Positions 37,078-47,488 of a stretch of 64,000 nucleotides of DNA are shown in pieces. The stretch lies in contig NC_135143.1 of NCBI RefSeq assembly GCF_051014445.1, positions 7,874,001 to 7,938,000 on the forward strand, in the 5' to 3' direction. Below the pieces are notes generated by a model. That model was not told the origin of the DNA, ran no database searches, and saw only the letters and a list, made by a program, of their open reading frames with translations. The translations under genes were made by a program, and so were the position numbers. Within the stretch, counting starts at the first letter, position 1, and the number at the start of each line of letters is the position of its first letter. The stretch comes from Colletes latitarsis (lineage: Eukaryota; Arthropoda; Insecta; Hymenoptera; Colletidae).

Positions 37078-38087
37078 TAATAAAACGAAACTCGAGAATA
37101 TCAATTTCTTGACTGAGGCTTCGTTAAAAAGTTATTAAAAAATTAAATTAAAAAATTTCAAACCGTTATAAAAAAATTATTTTTGGTTGCAGAGGTCAAT
37201 TACAATCATTTTTGGTCAATTGACATACCCAAGAAATCCTACGCATTTCCGAGAAAAAAATTCCTTACCGAAAATATAATTTCTGGCCAGAAATGTCTGC
37301 CCGAATTTTCATGCGAATCTTTAAAACGTCATAACTCCTGAACGGATTGGACGATTTTAATGTTTAAAAAAGCAAACTATGCGTATTTTGATGGAGAATA
37401 TGTACAAATCGCAAAAATATTCGAAAAGCTGGTCCCTGACCTCGCAAAATGAGAAAAACCCCATAAAAATGGTCCAATTTTCAAACAGCCATAACTCTTA
37501 CAATAGTGAATATATTTCAATGAAACTTTTTTTTGAAGTAGAGCTCATGGGTACCTACAAAAAAGTATTAGTCAACTTTTCTGTAGGGCGTCAAACAATA
37601 TTACTAAAAATCAAAAATGAATTTTTAAGAAAAATCGACAGGGTGTAGGTGCCTAAATTTTTTGACGAAACAAAAAAAAATTTCAAATCGTTCTGAAAAA
37701 ATTATTTTCGGTTGCGGGGGTCAATTGCAATCATTTGTGGTCAATAGACATACCCCTGAAATCCTACGCATTTTCAAGAAAAAAATTTATTACTGAAAAT
37801 ATAATGTCTGACCATAACTGTCGGTTACCCTGAAAATTGAAAAATTTCAAATCGTTCTAGAAAAATTATTTTTAGCTAGTGGGATCAATTACAATCATTT
37901 TTGGTTAATAGATATACACCCAAAATCCTACCCACTTTCTAGAAAAAAATTCAGTACGACGGAACTATAAACATTCATAATTTTTTAACGAAGCCTCTAT
38001 CAACAAATTGGTATTCTTGATTTTCGTCCTATTTTGGCCTTTAGAATCTCTCGTTACAATTTTTCCCGGGGGTGGCCGAACACCCTG
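37078..38087 (+). mobile_element. Modular CAGGGTGTTCGG element, copy d (5' truncated)
   Basis: Order is partial T (37078-37150), P (near 37152), Q (37262-37675), P (37678), P (37846), T (37975-38087), with TA at 38088-38089. The outer ~50 bp of the left T block are missing or replaced. Confidence 0.8.
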
Positions 38088-38116
38088 TATAATCACGTTA
38101 CAAGTTACAATCAGGG

Positions 38117-38197
38117 CACTTCAAGTTACACAACAACATTTGACACTTCAAGTTGCATAAGAACATTTGACACTTCAAGTTACACAAGAACACTGAA
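38117..38197. repeat. Minisatellite, 3 x 27 bp
   Basis: Three units starting at 38117, 38144 and 38171, each close to CACTTCAAGTTACACAAGAA followed by CATTTGA, with one to four differences. Confidence 0.85.
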
Positions 38198-38360
38198 ACG
38201 TTAACACCTGTACATATATTTGTTAATAAATTTAAAGTATTTGTAATTAGATATTGGACTTATCTATTACTAAATAACGCGGCTCCACGAATCTTGGGGG
38301 AGCCTACAGATAAAGACAGTTTTATTGCTAATAGTAAAAATTTTCTTGACATCACATTGT

Positions 38361-38495
38361 GGTGGATATAACTGAGATTTTGACAGCTGTCTAGTGAGTC
38401 ATGGTGCTTACAAAAACAAACCATTTCCGATGCTCATTTTCGATGCTACGTGCGCCAGGTCTTGGATTTTCTAAGGACTTATTGGACGACCCTCG
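38361..38495 (-). mobile_element. mariner 5' end fragment
   Basis: Read on the minus strand from 38495, it begins CGAGGGTCGTCCAATAAGTC after TA (38496-38497), a mariner terminal repeat. The ~135 bp matches the start of the fragment at 41582 in inverted orientation (both include CATGACTCACTAGACAG). No transposase region remains. Confidence 0.75.
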
Positions 38496-38499
38496 TAGC

Positions 38500-39418
38500 T
38501 TGATAACCAAGCGAGCATATTTCTGTTAATACCAAAGGAAGATAATTTGTTTCGATACATCGTCGTTCCAGGGTGCATCAACTACGACTAGTATGACTAC
38601 CCCGCCGTTAACAATAATCATCCAACTTGAAAACATGGGTTGCAACGGGTGAAAAAAGCTAACCGAATACTAGAAACTCGATAGGGAAACGAGATAAAAA
38701 CAACATAACCCGTGTTCCGCTGTTACGAGGCGATCGATGCCTCCAGTGTTCAATAATTTCGGTACACCGACATTCCAGGAAGTGCCAAGTACGACCCTCT
38801 TCGATATTCAGCGAGCGATTGTCGCTGCCAAAGTGTTCGCAATCGGTGCTCTCCACGGCGCGGAGCGGGTTGTATCTCTATAGAAAAGGACCGGGCTTGT
38901 TTTTCCAGGTCTCTTTCAGAAAGAGGCCCGCCGGGCTTTTGCTCTTTCTCTTCCGTTTTCCCGACTAATGGCCGTTCAGTCCGCTTGAAAGCTCCGGCCC
39001 ATCGTTCCCAGCGAGCGTTTCGAGTCTACACGGCCACCGTATCCATTTCTACGCGGTTTCGTGCACCGCTCGCGCTCACACATACACGGCACCGTGTACA
39101 CAGAGCGCCTTGTACAACAATAATCGGGACTGGGTTGCTTTGTTCGCGGCCGTGCGAGGAAATTGGCCAGAGAAGATTGGCCGGCGTTAATCCCAAAAGT
39201 GGGAATTCCGATTTCCATGGCGGAGAACAGGCCAACTCCGAGTACCTGTGCGTACGTGCGAGTCGAACGCAAGATGGGTTTCCTTCGAGGAACCGAAACA
39301 CGCTCGATCTCGACGATCTCACGATTAAACAAACTTCCAACTAAGTCCGAACATCCGAATGTTAATTCTTTTTGATGCTATAGAAACTACGAAAAATAAA
39401 TAACGTTACATTTTTGCT
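38500..39418. other. CpG-rich intronic island, no gene recognised
   Basis: About 38560-39360 is markedly GC- and CpG-richer than its surroundings, with overlapping open frames of 104-119 codons on both strands. None shows a recognisable domain or splice-consistent exon. The long frames are better explained by low stop-codon density in GC-rich DNA. Confidence 0.5.
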
Positions 39419-39589
39419 TTAACACTAAACCTATTGCGACTGGTCAAATGACCGGTTGAACGATTTAAATATTTTTGTAAAAAACTGGAATAAATTTGGT
39501 ATCAAATTCTGGTTAGCTTCCGATGTAAATAGGAAATATATGTATAGCAAAGACAAAAGGAGAGAATCCACAGTTTTCACTGTCTTAGA

Positions 39590-40533
39590 ATAGCTAACAA
39601 CGCGTATTAAAAGTACTAAAACTTTAGATGCGTACAGTTTCGAAACTACTAGTGTTCTATCCATAACTGAGCCATCATTGGAAACGGCAAATCTTCCCCT
39701 TTAAAATGGTTTTTGGTTTTTGTCGATCCGACTTTCCATTTCGAAGATATCGTAATTTATGTAAAAGGTAATGTAGGAGATTTGTATTGAATATTTGTGC
39801 CACGCTGTAGTTTTGTTAAATGTTAATTTATGTGCAAAAGGTTTGTAAGTGTTTTGTTCGAGAAGGAATGGGTAACCAGGGACAGCGAGAAAACGAGGAG
39901 TTGGAAACGAGTGATGGTGAAAGAGAGACGTGATTATAAGTTGTGTTGCCAATTAATGTGATTTGAATTTGTGTTGTTAATTGTTAATTGCTAATTTGTG
40001 TGTTCCTAATTCGTTTATTAAAATTATATTCTTTGTATATTTGTTCCTCAAATATATTCTCTTCGTTAAATCCTACAGTAATATTTTTAATTCGACTAAG
40101 ATCTCGCTCGGCGCCTCAGAAAGACCTATTAATGCGTAATAAAAATCATAAAACTTTAGACACGTGCAGTTCCGAAATTATTAGTGTTTTATTAATTATT
40201 GAGGCACTGTTAGAAGTGGCAAAGCCTCTCCTTCAAAATGGTTTTTGGTTTTTGTCGATCCGACTTTCCGTTTCGGGGATATCGTAATTTATGTAAAAGG
40301 TAATTTTTGTAATTCGACTAAGATCTCGCTCGGCGCCTCAGAAAGGCCTATTAATGCGTAATAAAAATCATAAAACTTTAGACACGTGCAGTTCCGAAAC
40401 TATTAGTGTTTTATTAATTATTGAGGCACTGTTAGAAGCGACAAAGCCTCCCCTTCAAAATGGTTTTTGGTTTTTGTCGATCCGACTTTCCGTTTCGGAG
40501 ATATCGTAATTTATGTAAAAGGTAATTTTTGTA
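39590..40533 (+). repeat. Tandem array, three ~222-bp units, first one interrupted
   Basis: Units B (40091-40312) and C (40313-40533) are almost identical and begin TTCGACTAAGATCTCGCTCG. Both include CACTGTTAGAAG and GGTTTTTGGTTTTTGTCGAT. Unit A (from about 39590) is more diverged and is split by the LTR at 39772-40077; removing the LTR and one GTAA restores continuity into unit B. Confidence 0.85.
39772..40077 (+). mobile_element. Solo LTR, 306 bp, with GTAA target duplication
   Basis: Begins TGTAGGAGATTTG and ends TTAAATCCTACA, giving inverted termini TGTAGGA / TCCTACA. It is flanked by GTAA at 39768-39771 and 40078-40081. A 4-bp duplication and TG...CA ends fit an LTR retrotransposon, Ty3/gypsy type being the commonest with 4 bp. 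No internal region remains, so it is a solo LTR. Confidence 0.82.
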
Positions 40534-40895
40534 ATTCGACTATCTCTGTCTTCGTCTAGTGGAGTCGGACCTCCTTCTCGCACGTGCGTGGTGCTGACCT
40601 AGCCCGCGTACGTGACTGTCGTGACCTAGTTTCCCGTAGTATTTCCAAGAATTCACTACGCACTGTTTACTATCTACGCGCGCGGGGGATGAATGAACTC
40701 GCGCGAGCGCAACATAAAACGTAAACAAACCCTATCTCCGAAACTAGCCACCGCATCGACTTGAAATTAAAATCGCTATATCTCCGGAACTAATAAAGCT
40801 ATCGACTTGTTCGAACGCTCGTTTTAAAGGGCATTTCATCCTCTACCTAACGATCATATCATCTACTGTAATTATTGCTATCTTCTATGTTTATT

Positions 40896-41320
40896 TTTAT
40901 ATTCATTTTGACACTATGCGAACAAAAAAGTTTCAGCAATTTCTATCGATTAAACGACTTGTGTGCGATAAAACTAGATTATAAATTGATTATTTAATTG
41001 AAAATTAATTTAAATTTGTATACAGGATGTTTGCGTAATTACTAGCCGGCATTTTTTCGTAGATAATTGTTTTCCCTGGAACTAACTACTGATTTTTTTG
41101 CTTATTCTGATTTAAAATTTGTTTATTTTGAAATTTACTTTGACGCTACATACCCAAGGAGTTTCAGCAATTCCTACTGATCGTACGACTAGTGTACGAT
41201 AAAACTGGACCATCAATCGTTTATTTAATTGAAAATTAATTTAAATACAGGATGTTTGCGTAACCACTAGCCAGCACTTTTTCTTAAATAGTTGTTTTCT
41301 CTAGAACTAACTAAGGTATC
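40896..41320 (+). repeat. Tandem repeat, two ~232-bp units
   Basis: GTTTCAGCAATT recurs at 40929 and 41161, TTGAAAATTAATTTAAAT and CAGGATGTTTGCGTAA follow in both units, and each closes with a GGAACTAACTA-like sequence. The units are about 80% alike by eye. Confidence 0.7.
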
Positions 41321-41581
41321 GACTTGGAACAAAATTCGTCTTCAAGGGCGTTTATCTTCTATCCGATGAAAATCAAAAAATTTTTTAACATAAAAGAGAC
41401 GGATACCTTACGAATAAACATCAAAACACAACTTTCTATACATATAATGCAAAAATTAAAAGTACGTTGCCTCGTAAAAGAGAAAAATAAAGACTAGTCA
41501 TTTGACCAATCATGGTAGGAATGGGTATACATGAAGTGTCGGTAGGTTTAGCGTTAATGGAATCTTCTTCAGGTAGAGATA

Positions 41582-42023
41582 CGAGGATCGTTCAATAAGT
41601 CCTTAGAAAATCCAAGAGCTGGCACTTGTAGCATCGAAAATGGTTTGTTTTTGGTAAGCATCATGACTCACTAGACAGTTGTCAAAGTCTCAGTTATATC
41701 CACCATATAGTTTCATTTTTATTGTCGATTGAAGCAAGAAACTTTCTCTTGCATCAAGACAATTGACGGGTGCACACCTGTGCAGTTTCGACGGTCAAAT
41801 TCATGAAATTACAGCTCGAATTATTACAACATCCATTGGGTTTGGCCCCCAGTGACTCTTTTTATTTCCAAACTTAAAAAAATGGCTCGAGGGGGAGGCC
41901 ATCGCTCAAACAGATACCTATTTTGAGGACCTTCCGAATTCTTACTTTTTAGATGGCTTAAAAAAGTTGGAGAGCCCCTTGGAAAAGTGTATAGAGCTAA
42001 AAGGAGAATATATTAAAAAATAA
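41582..42023 (+). pseudogene. mariner fragment with C-terminal transposase remnant
   Basis: The 5' terminal repeat (CGAGGATCGTTCAATAAGTC, after TA at 41580-41581) runs for about 125 bp and is then joined directly to the 3' end of a transposase gene. The remnant reads LFLFPNLKKWLEGEA, then TYFEDLPNSYFLDGLKKLE and KCIELKGEYIKK before the stop at 42021-42023. The whole central transposase, including the first two catalytic residues, is gone. The third is replaced by a stop in the segment before LFLFPNL. The 5' repeat differs from that of the 4495-5377 element, so this is a second mariner lineage. Confidence 0.8.
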
Positions 42024-42583
42024 AAAAAAATCTACCTAAAATAATTTGCTTTTCTATCTTTTTTATCTAATGATTGTGTACGTATTTAGTAATAATTTGG
42101 GCAGCCGTTAATAGTCTCTTATTTATGTGTTGTAGTTATAAAACTGAAAATTTTGCAAATGGTCCTAATTCGATTGCCAGGGGCTGTAGTACATAAAAAA
42201 CACTAAATAACGTAAGGGTAATACTAGTAATGAACTAAAAACTTCTATCGTTACATATAAACTTGATCGATGTGGTTTAGCGCAATTGTGCAAAATCCAG
42301 GTCGTCGACTTTCAACATTCTTCGCTGGTAAATAATGGTGAAAAGCCTGCTGACGTCGTCGGAAGTAAGACCTCGTCTTCTTTCCACGACGACGTCAGAC
42401 AAATGAATAGAAATCACCATCACTAGGATAACCGTCGTTCTCGATGGAGTCGAGTTCTTGCCAAGCGGTGATTCGTGAAAAAAATCTACGAGCGATCGCA
42501 TCTGAGTCGGGAAAATTTCATTCGCGACTAACGAGTATCAATTCCAGATTCGTTCATAAATTTCAATTTTGCGTATACCATGA

Positions 42584-42792
42584 TTTTCCAATAATGAGGA
42601 GGTGAAGTCTGCGGTTAATGGCTATTTTGAGGAGCTCGATGGTTCTCACTATAAACAGGGTATTGAAGCTATTGAACACCGCTGGGAAAAGTGTACCCAG
42701 CTAAAAGGAGATTATGTTGAAAAATGAAGATATTTGTTCCCAAATTTCTTGTGTTTTTTTTGTTAGATCGGGTACTTCTGGAACCACCCTCG
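42584..42792 (+). pseudogene. mariner 3' fragment, sister of the 4.5-kb copy
   Basis: An open stretch FSNNEEVKSAVNGYF...KQGIEAIEHRWEKCTQL ends in LKGDYVEK and a stop at 42725-42727. It is followed by a trailer and 3' terminal repeat (ACTTCTGGAACCACCCTCG, then TA at 42793-42794) nearly identical to those at 5313-5377. It keeps the ~60 bp that the 4.5-kb copy has lost and so shows where that deletion and frameshift lie. Everything upstream of the C-terminal ~50 residues is missing. Confidence 0.85.
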
Positions 42793-42809
42793 TACATTAT
42801 GTACCTCTT

Positions 42810-42898
42810 CGAACCATGTAACTTTTTTATATAAAATTTTTTTGAACAACGCATACTTTGGAAATTATAGTGGTGCACAAGTTGCATAGAGCACTCTG
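42810..42898. repeat. Half copy of the 17753-18146 MITE
   Basis: The inverted end reads CAGAGTGCTCTATGCAACTT and continues with CAAAGTATGCGTTGTTCAAA, matching the right terminal repeat of 17753-18146. TA follows (42899-42900). The left half is missing. Confidence 0.6.
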
Positions 42899-43099
42899 TA
42901 TAAAATAACGATATATTATTATTACTATTATTGTTATTTTATTCATAACCTATTATTCGAATGAAAGCTTGCCCGTCTCTGCTGTCCGCCGGAGTTCGAT
43001 GGGAAAATCCGCGCCGCGAGCGCCAGTAGTTTAACGTTCTTTGACGCGGATAATGTGCACGCAGACCCGATGGAGTTCCGTTTGTCAGAAAGTACTCAC

Positions 43100-43232
43100 T
43101 TTGCAGTGCAGGGGTGCGTGTTGCACGGCATCCGGGTCTTCTCCGGTCTGCTGTCCGGATCGCAATAGCTGTCGTCCACCACATTCTCGTCTGGCCCGTT
43201 GCTCTTGCACACAGCCATCGCCAACTTGAAGC
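43100..43232 (-). CDS. ADAMTS-like protein, exon with second half of TSP1 repeat 1
   Basis: A 133-nt exon on the minus strand from 43232 to 43100, with acceptor GGCTTTTTCCATTAG and donor GTGAGT. It starts with two bases (GC) that complete a glycine codon from the 45848 exon and ends with two bases (AA) completed by the 19818 exon. The residues run FKLAMAVCKSNGPDENVVDD, SYCDPDSRPEKTRMPCN and THPCTA. The spacing VCxxN...V.D.YCD...RP....PCNxxPC is the standard C-terminal half of an ADAMTS-type TSP1 repeat. The intron that follows is ~23 kb and full of transposons, yet the reading frame is preserved across it. Confidence 0.94.
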
Positions 43233-43361
43233 CTAATGGAAAAAGCCGTCTGTTCACTTTGTGATAACGATTAATGTTTCTGTGGAGATTTCTCTTTTTT
43301 AATTCTTCGGGTATCCTTGATTCCTTCTGTTGTGAGATTACTTTCATATGATATATCTATA

Positions 43362-44926
43362 CAGGGTGTCCGGCCACCCCTGGGAAAAATTTTAATGGGA
43401 GATTCTAGAGGCTAAAATAAAGCGAAAATCAAGAATATCAATTTCTTGACTGAGGCTTCACTAAAAAGTTATTAACAAATTAAATTAAAAAATTTCAAAT
43501 AGTTCTGGAAAAATTATTTTTGGTTGCAGGGGTCAATTATAAGCATTTTTGGTGAATTGACATATCCTTGAAATTCTACCCACTTTCGAGAAAAAAATTC
43601 GAATAGGTGCTGAAACTTTTTGGCAAAAAAAAATTTTTCAAATCGTTCTAAAAAAAATTATTTTCGGTTACAAAAGTCGATTACAATCATTTTTTGTCAT
43701 TACTCATACCCCCGAATTCCTACGCATTTTCGAGAAAAAAATTCCTTACCGAAAATCTAATTTCTAGCCAGAAATGTCACTCCAAAATTTCGTGCGAATC
43801 TTTAAAATGTCATAACTCCTGAACGGATTGGACGATTTTAATGTTTAAAAAAGCAAACTACGCGTATTTTGATGGGGAATATGTAGAAATTCCAAAAATG
43901 TTCGAAAAGTTGGCCCTTGTCCCCGCAAAATGAGAAAAACCCCATAAAAGTGGTCCAATTTTCAAACAACCATAACTCCTATAATAGTGAAAATATTTCA
44001 ATGAAATTGTTCTTTGAACTAGAGCTCATGGGTACCTATAAAAAAGTATTATACAACGTTTCTGTAGGGTGTCAAACAAAATAACTAAAAATCGAAAACG
44101 AATTTTTAAGAAAAATCGACAGGGGGTAGGTGCCTAAATTTTTCAGCGAAAAAAAAAATTTTTAAATTGTTTTGGAAAAATTATTTTCAATTGTAGGGGT
44201 TGATTACAATCATTTTTGGTCATTACACATACCCCCGAAATCCTACACATTTTCGAGAAAAAAATTCCTTACCGAAAATATAATTTCTGGCCAGAAATGT
44301 CTGCCCGAATTTTCATGCGAATCTTTAAAACGGCATAACTCCTGAACGGATTGGACGATTTTAATGTTTAAAAAAGCAAACTACGCGTATTTTGATGGAG
44401 AATATGTACAAATCGCAAAAATATTCGGAAAGTTGGTCTTTGAGCCCGCAAAATGAGAAAAACCCCATAAAAATGGTCTAATTTTCAAACAGCCATAACT
44501 CCGACAATTGTGAATATATTTCAATGAAACTTTTTTCTGAAGTAGAGTTCATGGGTACCTACAAAAAAGTATTAGACAACTTTTCTGTAGGGCGTCAAAC
44601 AAAATTACTAAAAATCAAAAACGAATTTTTAAGAAAAATCGACAGGGGGTAGGTGCCTAAATTTTTCGACGAAAAAAAAATTTTTCAAATCGTTCTAAAA
44701 AAATTATTTTCAGTTGCGGGGGTCAATTACAATAATTTTTGGCGAATAGACCTACCCTCAAAATCCTACCCACTTTCTAGAAAAAAATTCATTACGGGCA
44801 GAACTTTAAACGTTAATAACTTTTTAACGAAATCTCCATCAACAAATTAGTATTCTTGATTTTCATCTTATTTTGATCTCTAGAATCTCCCATTAAAATT
44901 TTTCCCGGGGGTGGCCGAACACCCTG
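43362..44926 (+). mobile_element. Modular CAGGGTGTTCGG element, copy e (two Q modules)
   Basis: The longest copy at 1565 bp, order T-P-P-Q-P-Q-P-T. TA lies at 43360-43361 and 44927-44928. Q modules are at about 43743-44145 and 44269-44680, and P modules near 43490, 43632, 44155 and 44690. It begins only 130 bp upstream of the 43100-43232 exon's acceptor, inside the 2.6-kb intron. No coding sequence. Confidence 0.87.
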
Positions 44927-45080
44927 TATAGCGTAATATTGTAATGATATTTATTCATACGTGTTATCACTACAACGGCTCGATCGGGAGTGGAACCGTA
45001 GAACGAAGGTGTCGCATGCGCTCTTTAGTGACGCAAGGGCTATCTGTGGTAAACTACACGTAGTCGTTGGTAGAAAATAC

Positions 45081-45200
45081 AGTAGAACTCTATTTATACG
45101 AACCTAATGGGGAACAAACAGTTCTTATAACCGAGTAGATTCGTATAATGAAAGACCATCGATTGTCTCACTATTTTTCGTTCATATGACATGAGCTTTA
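45081..45200. repeat. pogo-like terminal fragment
   Basis: TA is followed by CAGTAGAACTCTATTTATAC, close to the inverted right end of 53618-53795 (CAGTAGAACTCGGTTTGGTA). The sequence continues with GAACAAACAGTTCTTATAAC and a TTTTTCGTTCATATGA segment also seen in that element. The right end is not clear. Confidence 0.5.
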
Positions 45201-45847
45201 GATCACATCTATGGCTCATTCGTCAGAATATAGCAGCATTACAATATTAATGAACTTGAAAATTACTTTTGAGGACAGTAATTTGGTTGAAAAGTATAGA
45301 TAATAAATATAAACATTATTAGAATCTTGTTAGTTATACAAACTCTCTTGTTAGTCTAATACCATTAATATTTAAAAATGATTAATTAATACTCCGAAAC
45401 ATAGCATACTATGTCTAAATAGAAGATTTCAACACGATTGCTTCATCCATTCCCGATGTATAACAATATCGAGTATTCACATAATTTTGTAACGGTTTGT
45501 ATAAGGCAGAAAGATAGAAGTTCTATCGTCCACAACTTTCTGACTCGGGTCTCCCCTATTTTCTTCGCAGAACAAATAGAGACCAGAAAGGGAATTTGTG
45601 TGGTATTCGGTTCCAAGGAGCAAAGCAATCTCGACTCAAAGTGCAACAACCCGATAGGTGGAAACCGACCCGGTCTAAGTAGTCGTTATTAATTTCGGGG
45701 AAAGGGCCTGGGGAACGTTTAACGATTCGCGGGCTCAAAGTTCATTAGAATTCATTGCTCCCAGTGCCGATGTAAATGGACTAGCAACGCGCGCGCACCT
45801 TCAGAACCAAACGCTTCAACCAAATGAACTTGGTAACCGCTACTAAC

Positions 45848-45989
45848 CTCCGCCGCATGATTTCGAGCAGGCGGATATCGATTCCAAACTCCAAGAGTAC
45901 CGGGATTGGCAGCTCGATCCGTTTCCACCGCACACGCCGCACGCGTCCGTGTTCTTGTTGCTTCCGACTCGTGAGTCGCAGCCGACCTT
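45848..45989 (-). CDS. ADAMTS-like protein, exon with cysteine-rich module end and start of TSP1 repeat 1
   Basis: A 142-nt exon on the minus strand from 45989 to 45848, with acceptor GGTATTTCTGTTTCAG and donor GTTAGT; it enters in phase 0 and leaves in phase 1. The residues read KVGCDSRVGSNKNTDACGVC, then GGNGSSC, then QSRYSWSLESISACSKSCGG. GCD..xGS...D.CGVCGG..xxC is the hallmark end of the ADAMTS cysteine-rich domain. In most ADAMTS and ADAMTS-like proteins a ~120-residue spacer follows. Here a TSP1 start (W..........CSxSCGGG) follows within about ten residues, so the spacer seems absent. The protein should be secreted extracellular matrix protein. Whether it has a protease domain cannot be judged, because upstream exons are not in view. 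Candidates include papilin-like, madd-4/punctin-like and other ADAMTSL proteins. Confidence 0.93.
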
Positions 45990-46512
45990 CTGAAACAGAA
46001 ATACCGTACGCTCGATTAATAAAATGTTCCCATCCCCTCCACCTCGACGGTACAAATGACACTTTTAACATACCCCTGCCGCCATCGTTACTCACGTCAC
46101 ATTGAATTAAGAGAAAAATCGAGTACCTATCAGCAACGATCGAAGAAAACATGTTCAAATTCGGTGGACCATAAACTGAAAATTTCCTTCGATGGTAAAA
46201 CTGATAAATCTATGACAGGCATACGTTACTTGAATTATAAATATACGTTTGATGTTGATCGATACTTTCTCAGTGTACTTTTACTGACGCCATTATTCAC
46301 GTTGCCTCAGAAAATTAATTTTTCTCTGTTAATTCAACTTAGAAGGATTAAAGGAAACACGTACAAACGTTAAATACTTTCTATTTAAATATAATACAGT
46401 AAATAATTTGCATTTGGAAAAAATTGTTTCTTGTTTTTTTTTAGTATTACAGGAAGAAAAATTCAAAGACAAGTAATAGTTGCTTAAAATTAGAAACGAG
46501 GTAGATGTTGCA

Positions 46513-47486
46513 CAGGGTGTTCAGCCAACCCTGGGAAAAATTGTAATGGAAGATTCTAGCGGCTAAAATAGAACGAAAATCTAGAATACCAATTTTTTGA
46601 TAGAGGCTTCGTTAAAAAATTATTAATGTTTATAGTTCCGTCGTACTGAATTTTTCAAAAATGATTATAATTGATCCCTGCAGCCAAAAATAATTTTTTT
46701 AGAACGATTTGAAAAATTTTTTTTTCGTCGAAAAATTTAGGCATCTACCCCCCCTTGTCGATTTTTCTTAAAAATTCATTTTTCATTTTTAATAATTTTG
46801 TTTGACGCTCTATAGAAAAGTTGTATAATACTTTTTTTGTAGGTACCTACGGGCTCTACTTCAGAAAAAAGTTTCATTGAAATATATTCATTCTTGTAAG
46901 AGTTATGGCTGTTTGAAAATTGAACCATTTTTATGGGGTTTTTCTCATTTTGCGGAGTCAAGGATCAACTTTTCGAATATTTTTTGAATTTCTACATATA
47001 CTCCATCAAAATACGCGTAGTTTGCTTTTTTAAACATTAAAATCGTCCAATCCGTTCAGGAGTTATGACATTTTAAAATGAAATTTTGGAGTGACATTTC
47101 TGGCCAGAAATTATATTTTCGATAAGGAATTTTTTTCTCGAAAATGCGTAGGATTTCGGGGGTATGTTAAATGACCAAAAATGATTTTAATTGACCCCTG
47201 CACCTGAAAATAATTTTTTTAGGTCGATTTGAAATTTTTTTTTTCCTCGAAAAATTTCACACCTACTCGAATTTTTTTCTCGGAAGTGAGTGAGATTTCG
47301 GAGGTATGTCTATTCACCAAAAATGATTGCAATTGACCCCCGCAATCGAAAATAATTTTTCCAGAACGATTTGAAATTTTTGAATTTAATTTTTTAATAA
47401 CTTTTTAATGAAGCCTCTGTCAAGAAATTGATATTCTTGATTTTGGTCTTCTTTTGGTCTGTATAACCTCGCATTAAAACACCCTG
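46513..47486 (-). mobile_element. Modular CAGGGTGTTCGG element, copy f (reverse orientation)
   Basis: Read on the minus strand the order is T-P-P-Q-P-T, with P modules at about 47275-47385, 47155-47250 and 46650-46720 and Q at about 46735-47155. TA follows at 47487-47488; the 46511-46512 side reads CA, a mutated TA. The T block at the 47486 side is missing part of its outer sequence. It lies upstream of the first recognised exon. Confidence 0.82.
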
Positions 47487-47488
47487 TA

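Larger units (their letters stand above)
39423..41553. mobile_element. Large TTAA-type non-autonomous element, 2.1 kb
   Basis: TTAA at 39419-39422 and 41554-41557 flank inverted ends CACTAAACCTA and CGCTAAACCTA. Each end is followed further in by a GGTCAAATGAC motif. The interior carries two tandem arrays (39590-40533 and 40896-41320), a CpG-rich core (40556-40740) and an inserted solo LTR. No transposase frame is visible. The ends belong to the same broad CACTA-TTAA family as 31396-31612 and 50200-50414. Confidence 0.65.

Noticed and set aside
38976..39344. Overlapping 104-119-codon frames on both strands
   Set aside because: Both lie in a CpG-rich island with few stops; neither shows cysteine spacing, a domain or splice sites that fit the ADAMTS-like gene.
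43362..44926. Repeated internal modules considered as a CRISPR-like array
   Set aside because: The repeats are ~110 and ~400 bp, imperfect, without unique short spacers, and lie between transposon-type inverted ends in a eukaryotic intron.
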